Part shown: positions 45,272-53,236 of the stretch, piece by piece
How the letters are laid out: each line of letters opens with the position of its first letter
Numbering within the stretch: position 1 is the first letter of the stretch
Origin: Spirochaetaceae bacterium
Lineage (GTDB): Bacteria > Spirochaetota > Spirochaetia > Treponematales > Treponemataceae
Length of the DNA: 64,000 nt
Direction of reading: 5' to 3'
NCBI GenBank assembly: GCA_017622235.1
Contig: JAGARN010000004.1
Location: 1-64,000 of the forward strand
Translations under genes and position numbers: made by a program
Notes under the pieces: model-generated
The model's database searches: none
The model's input: the letters and a program-made list of their open reading frames with translations, nothing else
What the model was told of the DNA's origin: nothing

Positions 45272-46335
45272 AAAATGCCTCCTGTTTGTTGTAATGCTTT
45301 TTTAAAAACTTGATTTACTTGAATTGCAGCATAAACCGAATCAAAACGACTTGTATCACGACAGCCATTAAATCCTGTGTCTTTTACAAAAATTGCAAGC
45401 CAAGGAGATGCTTCTTGTAAAAAACCGTAACCATTACGCCAGTTATCTAAAGGGTAGTTTTTTCCATCACTGGCCATACCATTTATTGAAAACCAAGCGT
45501 CAATTTTTCCGCTATTTAATTCAGCTACAGTAGAAAGCACTTGTCCACAAACTCCATCCCCAACAAGCATTAAAGCTGAGTGGTTATTTTCTTTAGTATA
45601 ATACTGAATTAATGAATTATATTGAGCGACGGCAAGTGTTTTAGCTTCTGATTGCTTTTCAGAATCCGTTTCTAACAACGAAGTTAAACGTTGCCAAGCA
45701 GGCTTAAAAACAAATGGCTTAAAATCAGCTAGAACAACTTTGTATCCGTAAGAAGCAAGTTGTACAACAAAAGGCATCATAGTTTCTACAGTCTGACGAT
45801 TTTCTATAACACATATTACAAGAGGCAACTTGGATTCTTCTGCATACTGAGAGGAATATTCTGGGGTGTAGCAAAAGATTTTAGCATCTAAAGAATCGAA
45901 AGCTGAATCACGTTGATTAAATTCTTTAACATACGAACCAGTAAGCAATAGATTTTCTTGCTTAACAGATAGTTCTTCTAACGGCAATTCCACCGGACGA
46001 GTAATTACAATAAAAGTTCCAACAAAAATTATTAATATTCCACTTACAACGGAAAAAAACTGAAGAGAAAAACTATAATAATCAGTCATTAACCCAGAAA
46101 AAAGCCTAAACAAACTGTGTATATTAACTGCAAATACAAAAATCACCATAAGGAAGACCAACAATGTTGGCAAATTAATTCCCCAAGCAACAAAAATAAG
46201 CAAACTAAAGATAAAAGCCACTGGAACTAGCACCACAAAAATATCACGTCGGCTACTTATTCTTGAAAACACACGCAAACAAACAATAAGCAACAAAAAA
46301 AGAACTAAAAGTTCACTAACAAGACAATCCATCAT
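45268..46335 (-). CDS. Membrane protein with alpha/beta-hydrolase-like (probably inactive) domain
   Basis: 355 residues from the ATG at 46335; the longer frame begins with a TTG inside the promoter. Three to four N-terminal helices (to about residue 115) are followed by a PAF-AH/dienelactone-hydrolase-like outer domain (KIFCYTPEYSSQYAEESKLP, LVICVIENRQTVETMMPFV, YGYKVVLADFKPF). The nucleophile elbow reads LVGDGVCGQVL, with Gly where the catalytic Ser should be, so activity is doubtful. It overlaps the NIF3 start by 4 nt. Confidence 0.65.
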   Translation of the reverse strand: MMDCLVSELLVLFLLLIVCLRVFSRISSRRDIFVVLVPVAFIFSLLIFVAWGINLPTLLVFLMVIFVFAVNIHSLFRLFSGLMTDYYSFSLQFFSVVSGILIIFVGTFIVITRPVELPLEELSVKQENLLLTGSYVKEFNQRDSAFDSLDAKIFCYTPEYSSQYAEESKLPLVICVIENRQTVETMMPFVVQLASYGYKVVLADFKPFVFKPAWQRLTSLLETDSEKQSEAKTLAVAQYNSLIQYYTKENNHSALMLVGDGVCGQVLSTVAELNSGKIDAWFSINGMASDGKNYPLDNWRNGYGFLQEASPWLAIFVKDTGFNGCRDTSRFDSVYAAIQVNQVFKKALQQTGGIL

Positions 46336-46341
46336 TCTCTC

Positions 46342-46370
46342 ATAATAAAACAAAAGATAAAGTACCGCAA
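46342..46370 (-). promoter_or_regulatory. Promoter of NIF3/lspA operon, leaderless candidate
   Basis: On minus, TTGCGG (46370-46365), a 17-nt spacer and TATTAT (46347-46342). The ATG at 46335 follows 6 nt later; GAGAGA between them is too close for a normal Shine-Dalgarno sequence. Confidence 0.6.
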
Positions 46371-46394
46371 CTGGCAAACAAAACTAAATAATGC

Positions 46395-46423
46395 TGTAGA
46401 CATTCATTGCCCTGTACTATAAA
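46395..46423 (+). promoter_or_regulatory. Promoter of patatin operon, leaderless candidate
   Basis: A weak TGTAGA (46395-46400), a 17-nt spacer and TATAAA (46418-46423, within TATAAAAT). The ATG starts 9 nt after the -10 box without a Shine-Dalgarno sequence. Confidence 0.45.
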
Positions 46424-46432
46424 ATACCAACT

Positions 46433-47311
46433 ATGGAAAAAACATCACTTGTTATAGAAGGCGGCGGAATGCGTGGAATGTATACAGCCGGTGTTTTAGA
46501 TTGCTTAATTCAAAGGAATATATATTGGAACAACACCTATGGAGTAAGTGCTGGAGCTTGCCACGGATTATCCTACATCTCTAAACAGTTCGATAGAGCA
46601 AGACGTGTAAACGCAAACTATGCATCAAAAGCACGTTATTCTGGAGTGTATTGCTTATTAAAACATGGAACATATTTTGGATTTGATTATATTTTTAAAA
46701 CTATTCCCAAAGAAAACCCTATAGATTGGTTTACTTTTTTTAAAAATCAATCTGTAGAGCGAAAATTTATTATTACCGTAACAAATGCAGAAACCGGAAA
46801 GGCAGAATATATTCAACCAAATTCTCCAGAAGATGCTTTGCAATGGTTGCAGGCATCTTCTTCACTACCAATAATTGGGAAACCAATGCATATTAACGGC
46901 AAAATATATTTTGATGGCGGAATATCTGACTCAATTCCCATAATGAAAGCTCAGCAAGATGGAAACACCAAACATATAATTATTTTAACGCAACCAAAAG
47001 ATTACAAAAAGAAGCCTGTATCTTCTTCTATGAAAAAAGTCCTTAAGCGAATGTATAAAAAATATCCAAACTTTATTGAAGCAAATCTTGCAAGACCAGA
47101 CCTTTACAATAAAACTTTGAATTTAATTAATCAGCTAGAAGAAGAAAACAAAGCCTTTGTTTTTAGACCCAAAGAAGATGTATTAGTTAGTAGACTTTGC
47201 AAAGACAAAGAGCGTCTTAATAAGTTATATCAAGCCGGTTACGAAGATTGTCTAAGCAACATTGACTGTTTGCTTAAGTTTGCTCCTTCCGCAACACTCG
47301 CTGTAAAATGA
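46433..47311 (+). CDS. Patatin-like phospholipase (RssA/YjjU-like)
   Basis: 292 residues. The oxyanion motif EGGGMRGMYTAGVLD, nucleophile Ser in YGVSAGACHG and catalytic Asp in FDGGISDSIP form the Ser-Asp dyad. A lipid acyl hydrolase of the cytosolic membrane face is likely. First gene of a four-gene plus-strand run (patatin, cysE, PurF-like, AEC carrier; gaps 19, 12 and 4 nt). Confidence 0.93.
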   Translation: MEKTSLVIEGGGMRGMYTAGVLDCLIQRNIYWNNTYGVSAGACHGLSYISKQFDRARRVNANYASKARYSGVYCLLKHGTYFGFDYIFKTIPKENPIDWFTFFKNQSVERKFIITVTNAETGKAEYIQPNSPEDALQWLQASSSLPIIGKPMHINGKIYFDGGISDSIPIMKAQQDGNTKHIIILTQPKDYKKKPVSSSMKKVLKRMYKKYPNFIEANLARPDLYNKTLNLINQLEEENKAFVFRPKEDVLVSRLCKDKERLNKLYQAGYEDCLSNIDCLLKFAPSATLAVK

Positions 47312-47330
47312 CTTTACCAAGGAATGCAAT

Positions 47331-48176
47331 ATGATAACAGACGAAATGATAAACCGTATACTCGAATCATATAATGAATACGGTGGAATAAACTTAGCCA
47401 ACACGAAAAACTTTCCTAATCGCCAAAATGTGACAGATGTATTAATAGAATTACTCTTACTACTTTTTCCTGGTTTTAGGACGGCTGAACAATTAGACGA
47501 TGACAATCTTAGATATATTACAGGTGGAAGAGTAAACAGAATTGTGCAGCTTTTAACTGGAGAAATACAGAAAGCACTAATTTACCTTTCTCAATCTAGT
47601 GGCAAAGGTAAAACAGCCTGTTTTAATCTTGCAGAAAAAACAGCACTTGCCCTAATAGAAGAAATACCAGAAATTCGCCGTAAAATAAATCTCGACACAA
47701 AGGCTGCATTAGCCGGAGACCCTGCTGCACAAAGCACAGAAGAAATAATTCTTTCGTACCCGGGACTAGAAGCCGTAGCAGTATATCGTATTGCAAATTT
47801 TTTGCATAAAAATGGAGTACCCATAATTCCAAGGATTATGAGTGAATATATTCATGGCAAAACAGGAATTGATATTCACCCAGGAGCTACTATTGGTGAA
47901 TCATTTTTTATTGACCATGGGACAGGGGTTGTTGTTGGTGAAACATGCATAATTGGCAACAATGTAAAAATTTATCAGGGAGTAACGCTTGGAGCTCTTA
48001 GCGTAAAAAAAAGTTTACAGTCCAAAAAGCGTCACCCCACAATTAAAGATAATGTTACAATATATGCGGGAGCAACAATTCTTGGTGGTGATACCATAAT
48101 TGGTGAAGGTTGCATCATAGGTGGAAATACTTGGGTAACAACATCCGTTCCTGCAGGACAATTAATAACAATATAA
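47331..48176 (+). CDS. cysE: Serine O-acetyltransferase
   Basis: 281 residues. An N-terminal helical domain (residues 1 to about 150) precedes the left-handed beta-helix hexapeptide domain (GKTGIDIHPGATIGESFFID, HGTGVVVGETCIIGNNVKIY, QGVTLGALS). It matches the longer EpsC/SAT type of anaerobes. It acetylates serine with acetyl-CoA as the first step to cysteine. AAGGA precedes the ATG; second in the operon. No cysK is adjacent. Confidence 0.92.
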   Translation: MITDEMINRILESYNEYGGINLANTKNFPNRQNVTDVLIELLLLLFPGFRTAEQLDDDNLRYITGGRVNRIVQLLTGEIQKALIYLSQSSGKGKTACFNLAEKTALALIEEIPEIRRKINLDTKAALAGDPAAQSTEEIILSYPGLEAVAVYRIANFLHKNGVPIIPRIMSEYIHGKTGIDIHPGATIGESFFIDHGTGVVVGETCIIGNNVKIYQGVTLGALSVKKSLQSKKRHPTIKDNVTIYAGATILGGDTIIGEGCIIGGNTWVTTSVPAGQLITI

Positions 48177-48188
48177 CGAGGTTTTTAA

Positions 48189-49604
48189 ATGGGTGGAGTA
48201 TTCGGTGCTGTTTCAAAAGAAGATTGTTCTTTGGATTTGTTTTTTGGTGTAGATTACCATTCTCATCTTGGAACAAGACGAGGAGGTCTTGCTGTCCTTA
48301 AAGAAAATGGAACCTTCGAGCGTTCCATTCATAACATACAAAACTCTCCTTTTAGAACTAAATTTGAAAACGACATAGAAGAAATGAAAGGGAAAATCGG
48401 TATCGGTTGTATAAGCGATAATGAACCGCAACCTCTTCTTGTTCATTCACGTTTAGGGGATTTTGCTATTACAACGGTAGGAATTGTTACCAACAAGAAT
48501 CAACTCGTTCAAGAAATACTAGACAGAGGTTACACTCATTTTTTAGAAATGAGCGGTAGCGAAATAAACCAAACAGAATTAATTATTGCCTTGATAAACC
48601 ACAAAAACTCTATTCTTGAGGGGATACGCTTTGTTCAAGAAAAAGTTCAAGGTTCTATCACACTTTTAATTATGACAAAAGAAGGAATTTACGGTGCAAG
48701 AGATAAATTTGGCAGAACACCTTTGCAAGTTGGTCATAAAGAGGGTGCATATTGTATTTCATTTGAAAACTCTGCTTATGTAAATTTAGGCTACACTGAT
48801 TATCACGAACTTGGTTCAGGTGAAATTGTTTTTATCACAGCTGATAAAATGCAAATTTTGCAAAAACCCTTTGATAAAACAAAAATATGTACTTTTTTGT
48901 GGGTTTATTATGGCTACCCCACATCCTCTTACGAAGGAATAAATGTAGAGCAAATGAGATATCGTTGCGGTCAATTTCTTGCTCGTAGAGACAGAGGAAT
49001 TATTCATCCTGACAGTGTGGCTGGTGTTCCAGATTCAGGGATTGCCCATGCCATTGGTTACGCAAACGAATCTGGTATTCCATTTTCAAGACCTTTTATT
49101 AAATACACGCCTACTTGGCCACGTTCTTTTATGCCCAACAATCAAGCTCAACGTAATCTTATTGCTCACATGAAGCTGATTCCGGTTCAACCACTAATTA
49201 AAAACAAAAATATTCTTTTAATTGATGATTCCATTGTTAGAGGAACACAACTACGAGAAACTACAGACTTCTTGTATCAAAGTGGTGCAAAAGAGGTTCA
49301 TGTGCGACCTGCTTGCCCTCCAATAATGTTTAGCTGTAAATATTTGAATTTTTCTAGATCCAAATCTGAACTCGATTTAATTACACGCCGCATAATTCGA
49401 CAAATTGAAGGCGAAGATACAGAGTTAAGCAAACTTAAGGAATACAGCAACCCAGACAGCGATAAGTACAAACTAATGCTAAATAAAATTAAGGACGAAT
49501 TACATTTTACAAGTTTAAGTTATCATCGCTTAGACGATATGCTAGACAGTGTCGGCATAGAAAAATGCAAACTTTGTACTTACTGTTGGAACGGCGAGGA
49601 ATAA
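48189..49604 (+). CDS. PurF-like amidophosphoribosyltransferase lacking Cys2
   Basis: 471 residues. The N-terminal Ntn/GATase-II-like domain begins MGGVFGAVSKEDCSLDLFFG, with Gly instead of the nucleophilic Cys of MCGIFG; the nearest Cys is residue 13. The glutamine-site text (HLGTRRGGLAV, VHSRLGDFAITTVG) is kept in part. The C-terminal phosphoribosyltransferase domain has VAGVPDSGIAHAIGYA and the PRPP loop NILLIDDSIVRGTQLRE. Late cysteines (RPACPPIMFSC, CKLCTYC) could bind an Fe-S cluster. It may use ammonia or belong to a distinct PurF subgroup. Third in the operon. Confidence 0.85.
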   Translation: MGGVFGAVSKEDCSLDLFFGVDYHSHLGTRRGGLAVLKENGTFERSIHNIQNSPFRTKFENDIEEMKGKIGIGCISDNEPQPLLVHSRLGDFAITTVGIVTNKNQLVQEILDRGYTHFLEMSGSEINQTELIIALINHKNSILEGIRFVQEKVQGSITLLIMTKEGIYGARDKFGRTPLQVGHKEGAYCISFENSAYVNLGYTDYHELGSGEIVFITADKMQILQKPFDKTKICTFLWVYYGYPTSSYEGINVEQMRYRCGQFLARRDRGIIHPDSVAGVPDSGIAHAIGYANESGIPFSRPFIKYTPTWPRSFMPNNQAQRNLIAHMKLIPVQPLIKNKNILLIDDSIVRGTQLRETTDFLYQSGAKEVHVRPACPPIMFSCKYLNFSRSKSELDLITRRIIRQIEGEDTELSKLKEYSNPDSDKYKLMLNKIKDELHFTSLSYHRLDDMLDSVGIEKCKLCTYCWNGEE

Positions 49605-49608
49605 TTTT

Positions 49609-50628
49609 TTGCAAGAAATTCTATTTTTTACTTGTAATGCAGTTTTACCAATAATTTTGCTAATTCTTTTAGGTTACGCGACAAAAAGAGCAAATCTCTT
49701 CTCTGAAAATTTTTACTCTCAGCTTAATCGTTTATGCTTTAAAATATGTTTACCTGCACTACTTTTTTGCAATATATACAATGTGACAGATGTAACAGCT
49801 ATATTAAATGATTGGAAAGTTGCATTATTTGCTATAACATCGATATCAATACTATTCTTTGCTGGTTTAATTTTTGTTATTCTCATCATAAAACAACAAA
49901 ATCAAAAAGGAGTGGTATTGCAATGTATTTTTCGTTCAAACTTTGCTATAATTGGAATACCTTTAGTTGCATTTCTTACGAATAATAGCCAAGAACAACT
50001 GGCAACAGCTTCTGTGTTAGCCGCAGTTTCTATTCCTTTTTTCAATATCTATGCAACTATAGCTCTTTCGGTATTTTCAGAAAAAAAAATTGTTAACGAT
50101 AAAAAATCTATTGCAAAGATTATTAAACGAATCGCCACAAACCCATTGGTTTTAGGAGTTTGCCTTGGCATAATAGCTCTTATTATACGACAAATATTAC
50201 CAAAAGGAACAAATGGGCAACCTGTTTTTTCAATAAGGGAACAACTACCCTTTTTATTTTCTGCTTTACAAATGATTGCAAATGCAGCCTCGCCTATTGC
50301 ACTTTTTGCCCTTGGCGGAACTTTTACATTTTCAGCAGCCAAAAGATTAAAGTGGCAAATAATTTTTGCAACAGCTATTCGTACGTTGCTTGCCCCTACA
50401 GTCTGCCTATTGGCTGCTTATGCGACAGGTTTTAGGACAGATGAATTTCCTTCGCTTATAGCCCTATTTGGCACACCGGTGGCGGTTTCTAGCGTTCCAA
50501 TGAGTGCTGAAATGGAAGGAGACACAGAATTAGCAGCTCAACTTGTAGTCTGGACATCGTTAGTTTCCACACTAACCCTTTTTGCAAGTATATCCATATG
50601 TGCTACAGTTAACCTACTAAATTTGTAA
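49609..50628 (+). CDS. AEC-family (auxin efflux carrier-like) transporter
   Basis: 339 residues with about ten membrane helices (VLPIILLILLGYATKRANLF first). Typical Mem_trans features are the early ICLPALLFCNIYNV and the late FGTPVAVSSVPMSAEMEGDT. It likely exports or exchanges organic acids or amino acids at the inner membrane. It starts with TTG at 49609, with GAGGAA about 10 nt upstream inside the PurF-like gene's end, so it is probably coupled. Last gene of the operon. Confidence 0.9.
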   Translation: MQEILFFTCNAVLPIILLILLGYATKRANLFSENFYSQLNRLCFKICLPALLFCNIYNVTDVTAILNDWKVALFAITSISILFFAGLIFVILIIKQQNQKGVVLQCIFRSNFAIIGIPLVAFLTNNSQEQLATASVLAAVSIPFFNIYATIALSVFSEKKIVNDKKSIAKIIKRIATNPLVLGVCLGIIALIIRQILPKGTNGQPVFSIREQLPFLFSALQMIANAASPIALFALGGTFTFSAAKRLKWQIIFATAIRTLLAPTVCLLAAYATGFRTDEFPSLIALFGTPVAVSSVPMSAEMEGDTELAAQLVVWTSLVSTLTLFASISICATVNLLNL

Positions 50629-50650
50629 CAAAAACAGCTTTAATCCAAAA

Positions 50651-52066
50651 TTAGACTATTGAATCAAGAACAGCTACTATTTGTTCATCATAAAGTTCAG
50701 GATGATTCTTTAATTCTTGTATAGCAGATTCTTTGTCAAAAATAGCTCGATAATTCCTTCTAGAAATCAACGAAACAAAACTTTCAACAACATGAATCAT
50801 TCTGGAAATTAATGGAATATCTTCTCCTTTAAGTCCACCTGGATATCCTGAACCATCCATATTTTCGTGATGAGTTGCAGCTGCTTGTGTAAAAATATTT
50901 CTGTACTTTTCTGGGATAAAGTCAAAACAACCTTCCTCTGGCTTTACATGAGAACGAATACTATATTTTTCTTCTTCTGACAACTGTTCCGCCTGAAGTA
51001 AATCTTTGTTCAAACCCAAAAAACCAATATCATAAACCATCGCTGCACAAAAATACAACATGGCTATATTCTTTTTGATTCCTAATTCCATGCTGATTTT
51101 GTAAACCATTTCGGATATATTCTTTGAATTATTTTTGCGACCAGTCATTACATCAATTTCGTTACCAATTTGTTCGCAACGAAGGGCGAACTCACGGATA
51201 ACTTGCATTTCTTTTTCATCAACTTCTGGCTCAGGCAAACCATTAACACCAGTAACTGTTCCATTAACAAGACGCAAGTGAGAATCACCATATACATCTG
51301 TAACACCATCAAGCATAAGCCGTTCAGAAGGAATCCTAGACATTTGTGCTACCATTTGTAATGTGGCAGCAAACTGTTCTTGTTGTTTCTTTGCATTTTT
51401 TGAACTAATAGAAACACCGATTAGAACAATTACAAAAACAACTACAAGAATACCTCCAATTACAAGAACAGTTACGAGAATTGTCTTGTTCATAGATTCA
51501 TTCTGTTGGGTAGAAAGTTCCATAACAGACTTAAAAGTCTGCAACATTTCTGTATCATGTTTTCTCGCTTCAAGTTCACTAGCTTTTTGTGCTTCTCGAG
51601 CGGCTTCATCCTTTGCTGCCTGAGCGTCTAAAATCTTCTCTATAGCAGCAGTATCAGAAGTTACAACAGTTGTTGCTATTTGGTTAGTAGCTTGAGTCTT
51701 TTTTTCAATGTCTGTTTCAAAAGCAGCTACCAAAGTTTTTATTCTTGAGGATTCGATAACTGGAAAATCCTTAAGCCAAACCTTTGCAATCTGTAAAGAA
51801 TCAGAATCACCTTGCTTTCTTAATTCTCCAATATAGGAATAATATATCATCTCTGCCAAAACGGCAGCATTGTCTGACAATGTTCCCGAGCGACTTAAAT
51901 CCAAAACACGATTAATATACTCGTAAGCTTTAGCGTATTCTCCAATAGAATATTGATCATTAGCAGCCGAAATAAATCTGTCTGCCACCGGGTCTGCTGA
52001 AATAGTAAGACTTCCCACCAAAAAGAAAAAAAGTGTAACAAAAATAAAGTAATTAAATCTTTTCAT
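50651..52066 (-). CDS. Exported, membrane-anchored protein with degenerate HD-GYP domain
   Basis: 471 residues from the ATG at 52066 (AGGTAGGA upstream), whose A overlaps the previous gene's TAA. It has a signal peptide (FVTLFFFLVGSLTISA), a periplasmic helical part, a coiled stretch (QAAKDEAAREAQKASELEAR), a membrane helix (ILVTVLVIGGILVVVFVIVL), then an HD-GYP-like domain. HHENMDGSGYPGGLKGEDIP is intact, but the HD pair is YD (AMVYDIGFLGL) and the late D of the family is missing, so c-di-GMP hydrolysis is doubtful; a c-di-GMP sensor is possible. Confidence 0.75.
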   Translation of the reverse strand: MKRFNYFIFVTLFFFLVGSLTISADPVADRFISAANDQYSIGEYAKAYEYINRVLDLSRSGTLSDNAAVLAEMIYYSYIGELRKQGDSDSLQIAKVWLKDFPVIESSRIKTLVAAFETDIEKKTQATNQIATTVVTSDTAAIEKILDAQAAKDEAAREAQKASELEARKHDTEMLQTFKSVMELSTQQNESMNKTILVTVLVIGGILVVVFVIVLIGVSISSKNAKKQQEQFAATLQMVAQMSRIPSERLMLDGVTDVYGDSHLRLVNGTVTGVNGLPEPEVDEKEMQVIREFALRCEQIGNEIDVMTGRKNNSKNISEMVYKISMELGIKKNIAMLYFCAAMVYDIGFLGLNKDLLQAEQLSEEEKYSIRSHVKPEEGCFDFIPEKYRNIFTQAAATHHENMDGSGYPGGLKGEDIPLISRMIHVVESFVSLISRRNYRAIFDKESAIQELKNHPELYDEQIVAVLDSIV

Positions 52067-53133
52067 TAGTTTCCTACCTTCAATCCAAGAATACATTTTA
52101 AGTTATTTTCTATTCCGTCATCATAAATATATACGGTATCTGAAAGTCCAATCTTTAGCCCCATAGCAATTACTTCTCCCTGTATAAGAGGGAAAGTAAC
52201 AGATGCTCCTGCTCCAAAAGCAACCGACATATTTTCTTGTGCAAGATGCCCTAAGTAATAGTCAGCAAATATGTCAAAAGCTAAACCGTCTTCTTTTTTA
52301 TTATTAAACGATGCACCTATAACAGGAGAAACAAAACCTGTATCATACAAAAAACCTACACGAAAAAGAATTTTATCAGAAAGAGAATTAATCGCAAAGG
52401 AAGGAACTGCTTTAACAAGACCATGAAGTTCCTCTTGCCCCAAAAAAGATAGCAACATTACATCTGCAAATAAATCAACCCCTAAGGTTATTACTTCCGC
52501 AGAATAGAAAAAATTTCCCCCAAAAGAAAGTCCATAACTGATAGAAGTTTCCTCTTGATTTGTATATATCATCAAATCCGCCACACCTAAAGCAACTTCC
52601 CATTGAATTGGAAAATAATTTCCTTTTGGAGCAGAATAATAAAATGTTTCACCAGAAGAAACATTAACAACTGGTGTATAAGAACTAGAAACTTTAGAGC
52701 TCTCTGCTAACATGGATTCTTCTTTTTGTTTTTTTTCAGCAAGTTGCTGTTCTTGTCGTTGTTGTTCCAAAAGCATTTCTGTTCTACGCTCGATTGCTTT
52801 TGTAGTGGAAGAATAAATTGCCAAAGCTTCGTCGTTTTCCATATTTGTATCTATCATTACTAAAGATGCATCCCTTGCAAAATCAAGTTCATTTAGAACA
52901 ACAAATTGGCGGATTTTTTTAAGAATATAATTTTCTAATTCGCCATAATCCGGAGCTTTGCTATTTGCAAAAAGGACTGTTGCCAATTTTTCCGATGATT
53001 TTTCGGAAAAAGCCAAGTCCACTGACCTTAGAACCTCAGCCGTCATTGCTTCCTGAGCATAAAGCACAAAACAAAGACTCAAGGACAGAAACAGACAAAG
53101 CATAGCTTTTAGTTTATAACCATGGCCTTTCAT
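52066..53133 (-). CDS. Exported protein, probable outer-membrane beta-barrel
   Basis: 355 residues from the ATG at 53133 (GAGGTG 7 nt upstream). The signal peptide is LCLFLSLSLCFVLYA. A helical, Gln/Glu-rich segment (LLEQQRQEQQLAEKKQKEES) spans about 120-150. The C-terminal 190 residues are amphipathic strands (FYYSAPKGNYFPIQWEVALG, LFADVMLLSF) ending GLKVGN. The pattern suggests a periplasmic helical part plus a barrel. Translationally coupled to the HD-GYP-like gene, so the two may form one envelope system. Confidence 0.6.
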   Translation of the reverse strand: MKGHGYKLKAMLCLFLSLSLCFVLYAQEAMTAEVLRSVDLAFSEKSSEKLATVLFANSKAPDYGELENYILKKIRQFVVLNELDFARDASLVMIDTNMENDEALAIYSSTTKAIERRTEMLLEQQRQEQQLAEKKQKEESMLAESSKVSSSYTPVVNVSSGETFYYSAPKGNYFPIQWEVALGVADLMIYTNQEETSISYGLSFGGNFFYSAEVITLGVDLFADVMLLSFLGQEELHGLVKAVPSFAINSLSDKILFRVGFLYDTGFVSPVIGASFNNKKEDGLAFDIFADYYLGHLAQENMSVAFGAGASVTFPLIQGEVIAMGLKIGLSDTVYIYDDGIENNLKCILGLKVGN

Positions 53134-53190
53134 CAAAAACACCTCTTCCCTTTATGGCTATCATAGCCAGAATATCATATATAAAATACC

Positions 53191-53231
53191 GGTGCAACTG
53201 CATTGCACCCATTCTGGAGTTATGCTATCAT
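53191..53231 (+). promoter_or_regulatory. Promoter with overlapping inverted repeat, leaderless candidate
   Basis: TTGCAC (53203-53208), a 17-nt spacer and TATCAT (53226-53231); the ATG at 53237 follows after 5 nt. The -35 box is one arm of a perfect inverted repeat GGTGCAA-N5-TTGCACC (53191-53209), a possible operator. Confidence 0.6.
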
Positions 53232-53236
53232 TGTGT

